Assembly (NCBI GenBank): GCA_900547445.1
Contig: URGJ01000004.1
Coordinates: 1 to 64,000, forward strand
Direction of reading: 5' to 3'
Origin: an uncultured Oscillospiraceae bacterium
GTDB taxonomy: Bacteria > Bacillota > Clostridia > Oscillospirales > Acutalibacteraceae
Length of the DNA: 64,000 nucleotides
Shown here: positions 32,990 to 41,621 of the stretch, piece after piece
Layout of the letters: every line of letters begins with the position of its first letter
Numbering within the stretch: position 1 is the stretch's first letter
Translations under genes and position numbers: made by a program
Notes under the pieces: generated by a model
Told to the model about the DNA's origin: nothing
Seen by the model: only the letters and a program-made list of their open reading frames with translations
The model's database searches: none

Positions 32990-33670
32990 ATGGACGCTTT
33001 AGAAGAAAGATTAGGCTATAAATTTAAAAATATAAATTTACTTAAAAATTCGCTTACACACTCTTCATATGCAAACGAGGTGCGCGGCGGCTTTTCCTCT
33101 AACGAAAGACTTGAATTTTTAGGGGATTCGGTGCTGTCGGTTATTGTCTCGGATTATATATATAAGCATTTTCCTAATATGCCCGAGGGCGAGCTTACAA
33201 AGCTTAGAGCCTCGCTTGTCTGTGAAAAATCGCTTTGCGCCTTTTCAAGAGAGCTTCATTTAGGTGAGTTTTTAATGCTCGGCAAGGGCGAGGAAAAGGG
33301 CGGCGGCAGGGAGCGCGATTCCATTTTAGCCGATGCCTTTGAGGCGGTGCTGGCGGCGATGTACCTTGACGGAGGTATGGAAGTCGCCCGTAAACATGTT
33401 TTGCGCTTTGTACTGCCCGAGCTTAACCACACCGACGACGAGGTGTTTAAGGATTATAAAACCGCCCTTCAGGAGATTATTCAGCGCAACCCCGAGGAAG
33501 AGGTCACATATATACTTACAGGCGAGAGCGGCCCCGACCACGATAAGCTTTTTACCGTAGAAGTGCATCTTAATTCCAATGTTATAGGCACGGGCTCGGG
33601 CAAAAGCAAAAAGCAGGCGGAGCAGTCCGCGGCAAAGCAGGCATTACAGCTTATGGGTGCTGATATATGA
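32990..33670 (+). CDS. rnc: ribonuclease III
   Basis: RNase III cuts double-stranded RNA, including rRNA precursors. The 226-residue product has the signature NERLEFLGDSVLSV (catalytic acidic residues), DAFEAVLAAMYLDGG, and a C-terminal dsRNA-binding domain ending GSGKSKKQAEQSAAKQALQ. It starts one base after plsX and overlaps the next gene by ATGA. Confidence 0.97.
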   Translation: MDALEERLGYKFKNINLLKNSLTHSSYANEVRGGFSSNERLEFLGDSVLSVIVSDYIYKHFPNMPEGELTKLRASLVCEKSLCAFSRELHLGEFLMLGKGEEKGGGRERDSILADAFEAVLAAMYLDGGMEVARKHVLRFVLPELNHTDDEVFKDYKTALQEIIQRNPEEEVTYILTGESGPDHDKLFTVEVHLNSNVIGTGSGKSKKQAEQSAAKQALQLMGADI

Positions 33671-34662
33671 GCATAACACACTCAAATATTTCCATTTTTG
33701 TTCCGCATATCGGCTGTCCCAATAAATGCAGCTTTTGCAATCAGCGGTATATAACGGGCGCTTGCTGGGCTCCCGGGGCTAAAGATGTCGAAAAGGCGGT
33801 AGCCGCGGCTAAGGGCAGTAAAAATTTTGACAGTAAAACAGCGGAAATTGCCTTTTTCGGCGGCAGCTTTACCGCAATTAACCGCAATTATATGACAGAG
33901 CTTTTAAAGGCGGCGGGGCGATTCGTAAAGGAAGGCACTGTTAAGGGAATAAGAATTTCCACCAGACCTGACGCCATTGACAGCGAAATACTAACCCTTT
34001 TAAAGGAGCATCACGTCACTTCGATTGAGCTTGGCGCGCAAAGTATGAACGACCGCGTGCTTAGAATGAATAACAGGGGACACACGGCGGGAGATGTGGA
34101 AAGGGCATCGAGGCTTATCCGCGAATACGGCTTTGAATTAGGGCTTCAAATGATGACGGGGCTTTACGGGGACAGTGATAATTCGGCGATTAAAACCGCC
34201 GAAAGGCTTATAGCCCTACAGCCCGATACGGTGAGGATTTACCCGACCATAGTATTAAAGGACACCGATTTAGCCGCGCTTTACGCCGATAATATTTATA
34301 AGCCGCAAACCCTTGACGGCGCTGTAAGCCTTGCGTCGAAGCTTTATAAAATGTTTACCGAAAACGGAATAAGGGTTATACGCTTGGGACTTCATTCTAT
34401 AGAGGAAAATGCATATATCGCAGGTCCTTGGCACCCTGCCTTCAGTGAGCTTTGCCAGTCGCAGATAATACTTGCCGGGGTTTTATCGGGGCTTCAGGAA
34501 AAGGGAAAATATAACATTAAGGTTGCAAAATCCGCCGTTTCCAAAATGACGGGACAGGGCAGAAAAAATATAATTTTCTTAAAATCAAGGGGCTATGATT
34601 GCCGGGTTTCAACGGACGAAGAATTAAGCGGTCTTGATTTCACTCTTGAAAGGGAGATGTAA
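33667..34662 (+). CDS. Elp3-like radical SAM protein
   Basis: The 331-residue radical-SAM enzyme shows CPNKCSFCNQ (C-x3-C-x2-C) near residue 17, FFGGSFTAI and GAQSMNDRVLRMNNRGH, typical of the COG1243 Elp3/YtqA-like group. It lacks the C-terminal acetyltransferase domain of true Elp3. In Clostridia this gene commonly lies between rnc and smc, as here. A tRNA-modifying role is likely but the reaction is not established. Confidence 0.85.
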   Translation: MSITHSNISIFVPHIGCPNKCSFCNQRYITGACWAPGAKDVEKAVAAAKGSKNFDSKTAEIAFFGGSFTAINRNYMTELLKAAGRFVKEGTVKGIRISTRPDAIDSEILTLLKEHHVTSIELGAQSMNDRVLRMNNRGHTAGDVERASRLIREYGFELGLQMMTGLYGDSDNSAIKTAERLIALQPDTVRIYPTIVLKDTDLAALYADNIYKPQTLDGAVSLASKLYKMFTENGIRVIRLGLHSIEENAYIAGPWHPAFSELCQSQIILAGVLSGLQEKGKYNIKVAKSAVSKMTGQGRKNIIFLKSRGYDCRVSTDEELSGLDFTLEREM

Positions 34663-34665
34663 AAA

Positions 34666-37600
34666 ATGCTGTTAAGCTCTATTCAAATTCAGGGCTTTAA
34701 ATCCTTTGCCGATAAAACGGTTTTAAAATTCGGCAAGGGCATAACCGCAGTTGTAGGGCCTAACGGCAGCGGTAAGAGCAATATTTCCGACGCGGTGCGC
34801 TGGGTTTTAGGCGAGCAGTCCACAAAAAGCCTGCGCGGTCAGTCTATGGAAGACGTTATTTTCGGCGGAACGGAAAACCGCCGTCCCCACGGCTACTGCG
34901 AGGTCACTTTAAATATTGACAATACCGACAGAACCCTTAACTTTGATAACGATAATGTGGCAATTACAAGGCGTTATTACCGCTCCCACGAGAGCGAGTA
35001 CGCTATAAACGGCGTATCCGTGCGCCTTAAGGATATTCACGAGCTGTTTATGGACACGGGGCTCGGACGCGACGGCTATTCTATGATAGGTCAGGGTAAG
35101 ATTGACAATATCATAAGCTCGAAATCCGGCGAGCGGCGGGACATTTTTGAAGAGGCGGCGGGAATTTCAAAGTATCGCTACAGAAAGCTTGAGGCGGAAA
35201 AGAAGCTTAGCGGAGCGGAAGAAAATCTTTTGCGCCTGCACGATATTACAGATGAGCTGGAGGCTCGTGTAGGTCCCCTTAAGGAGCAGAGCAAAAAAGC
35301 GCAGAAATTCTTAGAATTATCTGAAAGTAAAAAGGAGCTTGAAATAGGTCTTTGGCTCTACACGCTCGATAATTCAAAGGAGGCTTTGCGCGCGCAGGAA
35401 AGCAAAATTGCATTAGCACAGCTTACCTACCGCGAGATTGACGAGGCTTTGTCGGAATTTGACCGCAAAACCGAAGAAAACACCGCTTATTTTGCCCGTC
35501 TTACCTCCGAAATAGAGGGCGAAAGGCTTAATATTTCAAACCTTAATGAGGAAATCGTTAAGAATGACGGTGCGGTTACGGTAATTAATAACGATATTGA
35601 GCACAACAATCAGTCAATAGAACGCCTTAAAGCCGAAACCGAGCAATTAGGCAGGTCGGACAACGAGGCGCTCGCCGAAATAGAGTCTAAAAAGGCTTTG
35701 GCGGAGCAAAAGCAAATCGAAAAAGCCGAGCTTGAAAATAAGCTTCGCGGGCTTGAAAACAGACTCTCCGAAATGCTTAACGACAGCGAGAGCATCTCCC
35801 GCAAAATTGAAGACGAGGTAAAACGGCTTAACACCCTTACAGCCGAGAGTGCGGACAGGCGTGTGGAAATGGTTACTGCCGACAGCGCTATAGAGGAAAT
35901 TATCGCCCGCAGGGGTACTGCGGACGCGCAAATTGCACAGTACCGCGCGGAAATTGAGTCTTTAAGCTCCGAGTTTACCGAAACCGAGCGGCTAATTGAC
36001 GAAATAAGCGAGAATATTACGAGCCGTCAGAACGCCGTAAGGGGCTATGAGCTAAGGCTTAAATCAAGAGTGGAAACCGCCGAAAGGCTTAAAGCGGAGC
36101 TTGATACCCTAAGGCTTGATACCGAGGAAAAGCGCCGTCGCGTTAAGATTTTAAGAGAGCTTGAAAACAATATGGAGGGCTTCAGCCATTCCGTAAAGGC
36201 GGTAATGGGCGAGGCAAAAAAGGGCACCTTGCGGGGAGTGTGCGGTCCCGTTTCAAGCCTTATTTCGGTTGATAAAAAATACAGCGTGGCGGTTGAAACC
36301 GCCCTTGGCGCGGCTATACAGAACATAGTAGTAGAGACCGAGGCGGACGCTAAAAGGGCTATAAGCTATTTAAAGACTAACAAGGGCGGCAGAGCAACCT
36401 TTTTGCCTGTAGCAACAATAAAGGCGCGCGAGCTTAAGGAAAGCGGATTTGAAAATTCAGCCGGCTTTGTAGGCATTGCGGGTGACCTTGTGACTGTAGA
36501 CGTAAAATACCGCGAGATAGTAAAATATCTTTTAGGCGCGGTGGTTGTCGCGGAGGATATTGACTCTGCGGCGGCAATCGCTAAGAAATACGGTTACCGA
36601 GTAAAGGTTGTATCCCTTGACGGTCAGGTGGTGAACCCCGGCGGCTCGCTGACGGGCGGCTCCCTTGTAAAAAGCGCCGGTCTTTTAAGCCGCTCGGGCG
36701 ATATAAAAACACTTGAAAATGATGTTTTAAGGCTTACCGAAAAGGCGAATGAGACCGAGAAAGCCTTTAATGAGGCTAAAGAAGCGGCGGCGGCGGTTAA
36801 AGCCGATATTACCGCAGAAAATGCGGAAATCACCACTTCAAACGAGGATAAAATCCGCGCGCTTTCAGAGCTAAAGCGTTTGGGCGATTTAAAGCAGAAC
36901 CTTGAAAATTCTTTGAAGCAGCTGTCAGATGAAATAAACAGCGGCGAAGAAAAGCTTAATAAGCTAAAAGAAGTATCCTCTACGGCGGCAAGAGCTATAG
37001 CCGAGCTTGATTCTAAAAAGTCGGCGATACAGACTGAAATCGATAAAATGACGGGCGGCAGGGATAATCTTAACACCGAAAGAGAAAAGGCGGCGGAGGA
37101 AATTACCGCGGCAAAGCTTGCGGTAATTGAAATTCAAAAAGATACCGAGTCTCTCGAACGCCAGGCTGAGGATTTGCGGGAATTGATTGCGGGCAGAGCC
37201 GACAGGCTTAAAGGCATAGAAAAGGAAATCGCGCAATATGAGCTTAAAAACGCCGATTTAAGTTTAAAAACAGAGCAGTCGGCAGAGAAAACCAAGGATT
37301 TGAGGCTTAAAATTGCCGAGTCCGAGCAAAATATAAAAGAACTGCTTGAAAAGCGCAATCAAACCGAAAAGGCGGGGCTTGAGCTACGCACCGGTGAGCG
37401 CGAGCAGACCGCACAGCGTGAGAAAATCGGCGGGGAATTAGCCCGCCTTACCGAGCGCAAGGAGGTTATGCTCAAGGAGTACGACGAGGTAATACGCAAG
37501 CTTTACGACGAGTATGAGCTAACAAGGAGCGAGGCGGAAAAAATCGGTATTCATATCGAAAAGCCGTCCGAAGCTAAAAAAGAGCTTGCGGAAATCAAGT

Positions 37601-38241
37601 CTAAAATACGCAATTTAGGCAATGTCAACGTTTCGGCTATCGAGGAATATAAAGAGGTAAGCGAGCGGTATGAGTTTATGTCGGCACAGATAAACGACGT
37701 CGAGACCACCCGTGCCGAGCTTCACAAGCTTATAAATCATCTCACCCACCAGATGCAGGATATTTTCACCGAGGGCTTTAACAAGATTAACGAGAATTTC
37801 TCCAAAACCTTTACCGAGCTTTTCGGCGGCGGCAGTGCAAGCCTTACGCTGTCCGAGCCTGACAACATTCTTGAAAGCGGAATTGATATTAATGTAAAGC
37901 TGCCGGGCAAAAACGTGCCGAGTCTTGACGGACTTTCGGGCGGCGAAAAGGCGCTTATCGCATTGTCAATCTACTTCGCGATTATGCGGGTAAACGCTCC
38001 GCCCTTCTGCTTTCTTGACGAGGTTGACACCGCGCTTGACGATATTAATGTCGAACGGTTTGCGGATTATATGAAAAGGTCGGATTTTTCAACCCAGTTT
38101 ATCTGCGTTACCCACCGCCGCGGTACAATGGAGGCGGCGGATATGCTCTACGGTGTCACAATGCAGGAAAAGGGCGTTACAAAGCTTTTGGAGCTTAATG
38201 TAGCCGAGCTTGAAAAGGCACTTGTTTCACAAGGCGCGTAA
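34666..38241 (+). CDS. smc: chromosome segregation protein SMC
   Basis: SMC dimers with ScpA/ScpB extrude DNA loops to organise and segregate the chromosome. The 1191-residue product has Walker A GPNGSGKS (31-38) in the N-terminal head, two long coiled coils (roughly residues 165-500 and 670-1010), a hinge around 510-660 with GVCGPVSSLI and NPGGSLTGGS, and the C-terminal head with signature LSGGEKALIALS and Walker B CFLDEVDTALDD. The usual length is 1180-1190. ScpA and ScpB are at 1921-3212. Confidence 0.98.
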   Translation: MLLSSIQIQGFKSFADKTVLKFGKGITAVVGPNGSGKSNISDAVRWVLGEQSTKSLRGQSMEDVIFGGTENRRPHGYCEVTLNIDNTDRTLNFDNDNVAITRRYYRSHESEYAINGVSVRLKDIHELFMDTGLGRDGYSMIGQGKIDNIISSKSGERRDIFEEAAGISKYRYRKLEAEKKLSGAEENLLRLHDITDELEARVGPLKEQSKKAQKFLELSESKKELEIGLWLYTLDNSKEALRAQESKIALAQLTYREIDEALSEFDRKTEENTAYFARLTSEIEGERLNISNLNEEIVKNDGAVTVINNDIEHNNQSIERLKAETEQLGRSDNEALAEIESKKALAEQKQIEKAELENKLRGLENRLSEMLNDSESISRKIEDEVKRLNTLTAESADRRVEMVTADSAIEEIIARRGTADAQIAQYRAEIESLSSEFTETERLIDEISENITSRQNAVRGYELRLKSRVETAERLKAELDTLRLDTEEKRRRVKILRELENNMEGFSHSVKAVMGEAKKGTLRGVCGPVSSLISVDKKYSVAVETALGAAIQNIVVETEADAKRAISYLKTNKGGRATFLPVATIKARELKESGFENSAGFVGIAGDLVTVDVKYREIVKYLLGAVVVAEDIDSAAAIAKKYGYRVKVVSLDGQVVNPGGSLTGGSLVKSAGLLSRSGDIKTLENDVLRLTEKANETEKAFNEAKEAAAAVKADITAENAEITTSNEDKIRALSELKRLGDLKQNLENSLKQLSDEINSGEEKLNKLKEVSSTAARAIAELDSKKSAIQTEIDKMTGGRDNLNTEREKAAEEITAAKLAVIEIQKDTESLERQAEDLRELIAGRADRLKGIEKEIAQYELKNADLSLKTEQSAEKTKDLRLKIAESEQNIKELLEKRNQTEKAGLELRTGEREQTAQREKIGGELARLTERKEVMLKEYDEVIRKLYDEYELTRSEAEKIGIHIEKPSEAKKELAEIKSKIRNLGNVNVSAIEEYKEVSERYEFMSAQINDVETTRAELHKLINHLTHQMQDIFTEGFNKINENFSKTFTELFGGGSASLTLSEPDNILESGIDINVKLPGKNVPSLDGLSGGEKALIALSIYFAIMRVNAPPFCFLDEVDTALDDINVERFADYMKRSDFSTQFICVTHRRGTMEAADMLYGVTMQEKGVTKLLELNVAELEKALVSQGA

Positions 38242-38265
38242 ATCTATTTTGAAAGCGTGACATAA

Positions 38266-39174
38266 ATGGGATTTTTTAGCAAAATCAAAGAGGGTCTTAA
38301 CAAAACAAGATCCTCAATTTCAAACGGCGTAAACAGCATTTTAAACAGCTTCACGAAAATTGACGAGGAGCTGTTTGAGGAACTTGAGGAGACCCTTGTT
38401 ATGTCGGACGTTGGGGTTGCGACCTCTTCGGAAATATGCGACCGTCTGCGTAAAAAGATAAAGGAAACGGGCGCTACAGACCCCAAAGAAATAAAGGGTA
38501 TGATGAAGGAAATCATAGCCGAAATGTTGGGCGAGAACGAGGGATTAAGCCTTACCACAAAGCCGTCGGTTATATTGGTAATCGGCGTAAACGGCGTGGG
38601 CAAGACCACATCAATAGGCAAAATCGCCGCACAGCTTAAACGCGAGGGTAAAAAGGTGGTTTTGGGCGCGGCTGATACCTTCCGCGCCGCCGCTATCGAC
38701 CAGTTAGGCATCTGGGCGGAGAGAGCCGGCGTTTCAATGGTAAAAAGCGTGGAGGGTACAGACCCAGCCTCGGTAGTTTTTGATACCATTGCTTCGGCTA
38801 AATCTAAGGGCGCGGATGTTATAATCTGCGACACCGCCGGAAGACTTCACAACAAGAAAAATCTTATGGACGAGCTTGCGAAGATCAACCGAGTTATCGC
38901 AAGGGAATTACCCGAGTCCTCGGTAGAAACCCTGCTTGTGTTAGACGCGGCAACGGGTCAGAACGCCGTAAATCAGGCCAGAGAGTTTAAAAATGCCGCG
39001 GATATTACGGGAATTGTGCTTACAAAGCTTGACGGCACGGCAAAAGGCGGTATAATAATAGCTATAAGCAACGAGCTTAACATACCCGTGAAGTTCGTCG
39101 GCGTGGGGGAGGGAATTGACGATTTACAGCCCTTTGACGCCGCCGAGTTCGCCGACGGAATTTTTGAGGAGTAA
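38266..39174 (+). CDS. ftsY: signal recognition particle receptor FtsY
   Basis: FtsY receives SRP-ribosome complexes at the membrane and delivers them to SecYEG. The 302-residue product has a short N-terminal amphipathic start (MGFFSKIKEGLNKTRSS), the helical N domain and the G domain with GVNGVGKTTSIGKIA, DTFRAAAIDQL, DTAGRLHNKKNLMDEL and TKLDGTAKGG. It lacks the long acidic A domain of E. coli, normal for Bacillota. smc-ftsY is a conserved order. Confidence 0.97.
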   Translation: MGFFSKIKEGLNKTRSSISNGVNSILNSFTKIDEELFEELEETLVMSDVGVATSSEICDRLRKKIKETGATDPKEIKGMMKEIIAEMLGENEGLSLTTKPSVILVIGVNGVGKTTSIGKIAAQLKREGKKVVLGAADTFRAAAIDQLGIWAERAGVSMVKSVEGTDPASVVFDTIASAKSKGADVIICDTAGRLHNKKNLMDELAKINRVIARELPESSVETLLVLDAATGQNAVNQAREFKNAADITGIVLTKLDGTAKGGIIIAISNELNIPVKFVGVGEGIDDLQPFDAAEFADGIFEE

Positions 39175-39180
39175 CCTTAA

Positions 39181-39768
39181 ATGAAAATATTTATAGCTAC
39201 AAAAAACCATAATAAATTAAAAGAGCTTGAAAGAATTTTGATACCTATGGGCTTTGAGGTTTTAAGCGAAAACGATTTGGAAAAGCCCCTGCCCGAGGTT
39301 GAGGAAACGGGTACAACCTATGAGGAAAACGCCCTTTTGAAGGCACATTCAGGCTTTAAGGAGACGGGACTAATCACTGTGGCGGACGATTCGGGCTTAA
39401 GCGTCGATATTTTGGACGGCGCGCCGGGGCTTTATTCCGCGCGGTATTCGGGAACTGGCGCTACTTATGCTTCAAATAACGAAAAGCTTTTGGCGGCGCT
39501 TGACGGCGTACCGAGGGATAAGCGCACTGCGACCTTTGTTTCGGCTATTGCCTGCGTTTTCCCCGACGGTAGGGAGTTTACCGTCAGGGGCGAGTGCAAA
39601 GGCTATGTCGCCGATAAGTGCAGGGGAGAGGGAGGCTTCGGCTATGACCCGCTGTTTGTATGCGAGGCGGGCTGTTATGCGGAAATGACCCCCGAGGAAA
39701 AGGACAGGGTAAGCCACCGAGGAAATGCACTGAGAGCCTTTAAGAAAGAGCTTGTAAAATACATTTAA
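39181..39768 (+). CDS. rdgB: XTP/dITP diphosphatase
   Basis: This Ham1/RdgB enzyme removes deaminated purine nucleotides (ITP, XTP, dITP). The 195-residue product starts MKIFIATKNHNKLKELERIL, has TVADDSGLSVDILDGAPGLYSARYSG (catalytic Asp and Ser segment, quoted in part), and GEGGFGYDPLF with SHRGNALRAF near the end. Length is normal. It sits in the smc-ftsY-rdgB-yhbY-nadD row. Confidence 0.95.
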   Translation: MKIFIATKNHNKLKELERILIPMGFEVLSENDLEKPLPEVEETGTTYEENALLKAHSGFKETGLITVADDSGLSVDILDGAPGLYSARYSGTGATYASNNEKLLAALDGVPRDKRTATFVSAIACVFPDGREFTVRGECKGYVADKCRGEGGFGYDPLFVCEAGCYAEMTPEEKDRVSHRGNALRAFKKELVKYI

Positions 39769-39780
39769 ACGGAGAGTAAT

Positions 39781-40074
39781 ATGTTAAACAGCAGACAGAG
39801 AGCCCAGCTGAGAGGGCTTGCAAACAGCTTTGAGACAATTTTACAGGTGGGCAAATCCGGAGTGACCGAAAACACCGTAAAGCAGGTGAGCGACGCGCTC
39901 GAGGCAAGGGAGCTTATAAAGCTGCGCACCCTTGAAACCTGCCCGACCTCTACGCGCGAAACGGCGGAGGAAATTGCCGAAAAAACGGGAGCGGATGTTG
40001 TGCAGGTTATCGGCACTCGCTTTGTGCTTTATAGGGAAAGCGAAAACAATAAGCAGATAAAGCTTGTGAAATAA
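39781..40074 (+). CDS. yhbY: YhbY family RNA-binding protein (CRM domain)
   Basis: The 97-residue protein is a single CRM domain, starting MLNSRQRAQLRGLANSFETI and containing LQVGKSGVTENTVKQVSDAL, known to bind the 50S precursor. It overlaps nadD by one base (TAATG). Confidence 0.93.
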   Translation: MLNSRQRAQLRGLANSFETILQVGKSGVTENTVKQVSDALEARELIKLRTLETCPTSTRETAEEIAEKTGADVVQVIGTRFVLYRESENNKQIKLVK

Positions 40075-40673
40075 TGGGATATACGGCAATTTTCGGCGGC
40101 ACCTTTAATCCGCCGCATATAGGACATTACGAGATGCTGGCGGCACTTGAAAAATGCCCGCAAATTGAGGAAATATGGCTTATGCCCGACAAAATACCGC
40201 CCCATAAGGTCTGCGATTTTTTAGCAAGCGATAAGGACAGAATAGAAATGTGCCGATTGCTTGCGGCTGATTTTTCTAAGGTGAAGCTTTGCCTTGCGGA
40301 ATTTGAGCGGGAGGGTAAAAGCTACACCTTTGACACGGTGACCGAGTTTCGGGAAAAATATCCCGATAAAAAATTTACTTTTGTCTGCGGCGGGGATATG
40401 CTTGTTTCCTTTGATAAATGGTATAGGTATGAGGAGCTGATGAAAATGCTCCCCTTCACCGTTTTCAGGAGAACAGATACCGATAACGCCGAGTTTGACC
40501 GTATGGCGGAAAAGCTTTCCTTACAGGGAATGAAAATCACGGTTATGAGCGAGGTTATCACGGTGGTTTCCTCCACATTTATAAGAAATAATTTTGAAAA
40601 ATCGCGGGATTTACTGCCCGAGAAAATATATAATTATATTGAAAACAGAGGGATTTACTGTGGCGGAAAATAA
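40074..40673 (+). CDS. nadD: nicotinate-nucleotide adenylyltransferase
   Basis: NadD makes nicotinic acid adenine dinucleotide for NAD synthesis. The 199-residue nucleotidyltransferase has FGGTFNPPHIGHYEML (the G/T-x-x-P-x-H-x-G-H motif), WLMPDKIPPHK, and VVSSTFIRN near the C-terminus (S-x-T-x-I-R variant). It overlaps yqeK by 14 bases. Confidence 0.95.
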   Translation: MGYTAIFGGTFNPPHIGHYEMLAALEKCPQIEEIWLMPDKIPPHKVCDFLASDKDRIEMCRLLAADFSKVKLCLAEFEREGKSYTFDTVTEFREKYPDKKFTFVCGGDMLVSFDKWYRYEELMKMLPFTVFRRTDTDNAEFDRMAEKLSLQGMKITVMSEVITVVSSTFIRNNFEKSRDLLPEKIYNYIENRGIYCGGK

Positions 40674-41235
40674 GACCGATTACGAATCACTTAAAGAGGT
40701 ACTTAAGCAAAGACTTAACGAAAAACGGTATTATCATTCGCTCTGCGTTGCGGACGAGGCAAAGCGGCTTGCCGAGAAATACGGCGGAGACATAGAGAAA
40801 GCCTACCTTGCGGGACTGCTCCACGATATTACAAAAAATGCTCCCGACGAAGAACACTTGCAAATCTTCAAACAATTTGGTATAATCTTAACCGATATTG
40901 AGCAAAATGCAAAAAAGCTGTGGCACGCGATGTCGGGCGCTCTTTATGTAAAGAATATTTTGGGAATAAGCGACCCCGAAATTATCGACGCTATACGCTA
41001 TCACACCACCGCAAAGGCGGATATGTCCCTGCTCGCAAAAATACTCTACCTTGCGGACTTTACCTCAAAGGACCGCGATTACGAGGATGTCGATGTGATA
41101 AGGGAGTATGTTGACGAGTCGCTCGGAAAGGCTTTTGTTTACGCTTTGCAGTATTCAATTACCGATTTGGTGAATCAGGGCAGAGCCATCCATCCCGACA
41201 CTGTAGAGGCTTATAATCAGGCTGTTTTAAAATAA
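40660..41235 (+). CDS. yqeK: HD-domain hydrolase YqeK
   Basis: YqeK is an HD phosphohydrolase that splits diadenosine tetraphosphate symmetrically in Bacillota. The 191-residue product shows YYHSLCVADEAKRLAEKYGG, GLLHDITKN (the HD pair) and IRYHTTAK downstream. I chose GTG 40660 with GAGGG upstream; this starts inside nadD. The nadD-yqeK-rsfS order is conserved. Confidence 0.93.
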   Translation: MAENKTDYESLKEVLKQRLNEKRYYHSLCVADEAKRLAEKYGGDIEKAYLAGLLHDITKNAPDEEHLQIFKQFGIILTDIEQNAKKLWHAMSGALYVKNILGISDPEIIDAIRYHTTAKADMSLLAKILYLADFTSKDRDYEDVDVIREYVDESLGKAFVYALQYSITDLVNQGRAIHPDTVEAYNQAVLK

Positions 41236-41253
41236 CAATTCGGAGGAATCAAT

Positions 41254-41619
41254 TTGGAAGCATTTGAAATTTTAAAAATCGCGGCTAACGCGTTAAATGC
41301 AAAAAAAGCAAGGGAGCTTAATGCCGTAAAGGTCGGTGACCTTACGGTTTTAGCCGAATACTTTTTGATGTGCACCGCGACCTCTTCAACCCACGTTCGC
41401 GCCCTTGCGGAAGAGGCAGAGGAAAAGCTTAATGAGGCGGGTGTTACTCCGCACCATATAGAGGGAAAAACCACGGGCTGGATAGTGCTTGACTACGGCT
41501 CGGTTATAATACATGTTTTCAGCCGCGACCAGCGCGAGTTTTACGCGCTCGATAAAATGTGGAGCGACGGCGATCAGGTTAACTTAGATGAGATTCTTAC
41601 CGAATCCGAGGGGGATTAA
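41254..41619 (+). CDS. rsfS: ribosome silencing factor RsfS
   Basis: RsfS binds L14 and blocks subunit joining under starvation. The 121-residue product has VLAEYFLMCTATSSTHVRAL, EGKTTGWIVLDYGSVIIHVF and REFYALDKMWSD, all family features. TTG 41254 is preceded by CGGAGGA. It is the last small gene before leuS. Confidence 0.95.
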   Translation: MEAFEILKIAANALNAKKARELNAVKVGDLTVLAEYFLMCTATSSTHVRALAEEAEEKLNEAGVTPHHIEGKTTGWIVLDYGSVIIHVFSRDQREFYALDKMWSDGDQVNLDEILTESEGD

Positions 41620-41621
41620 TA

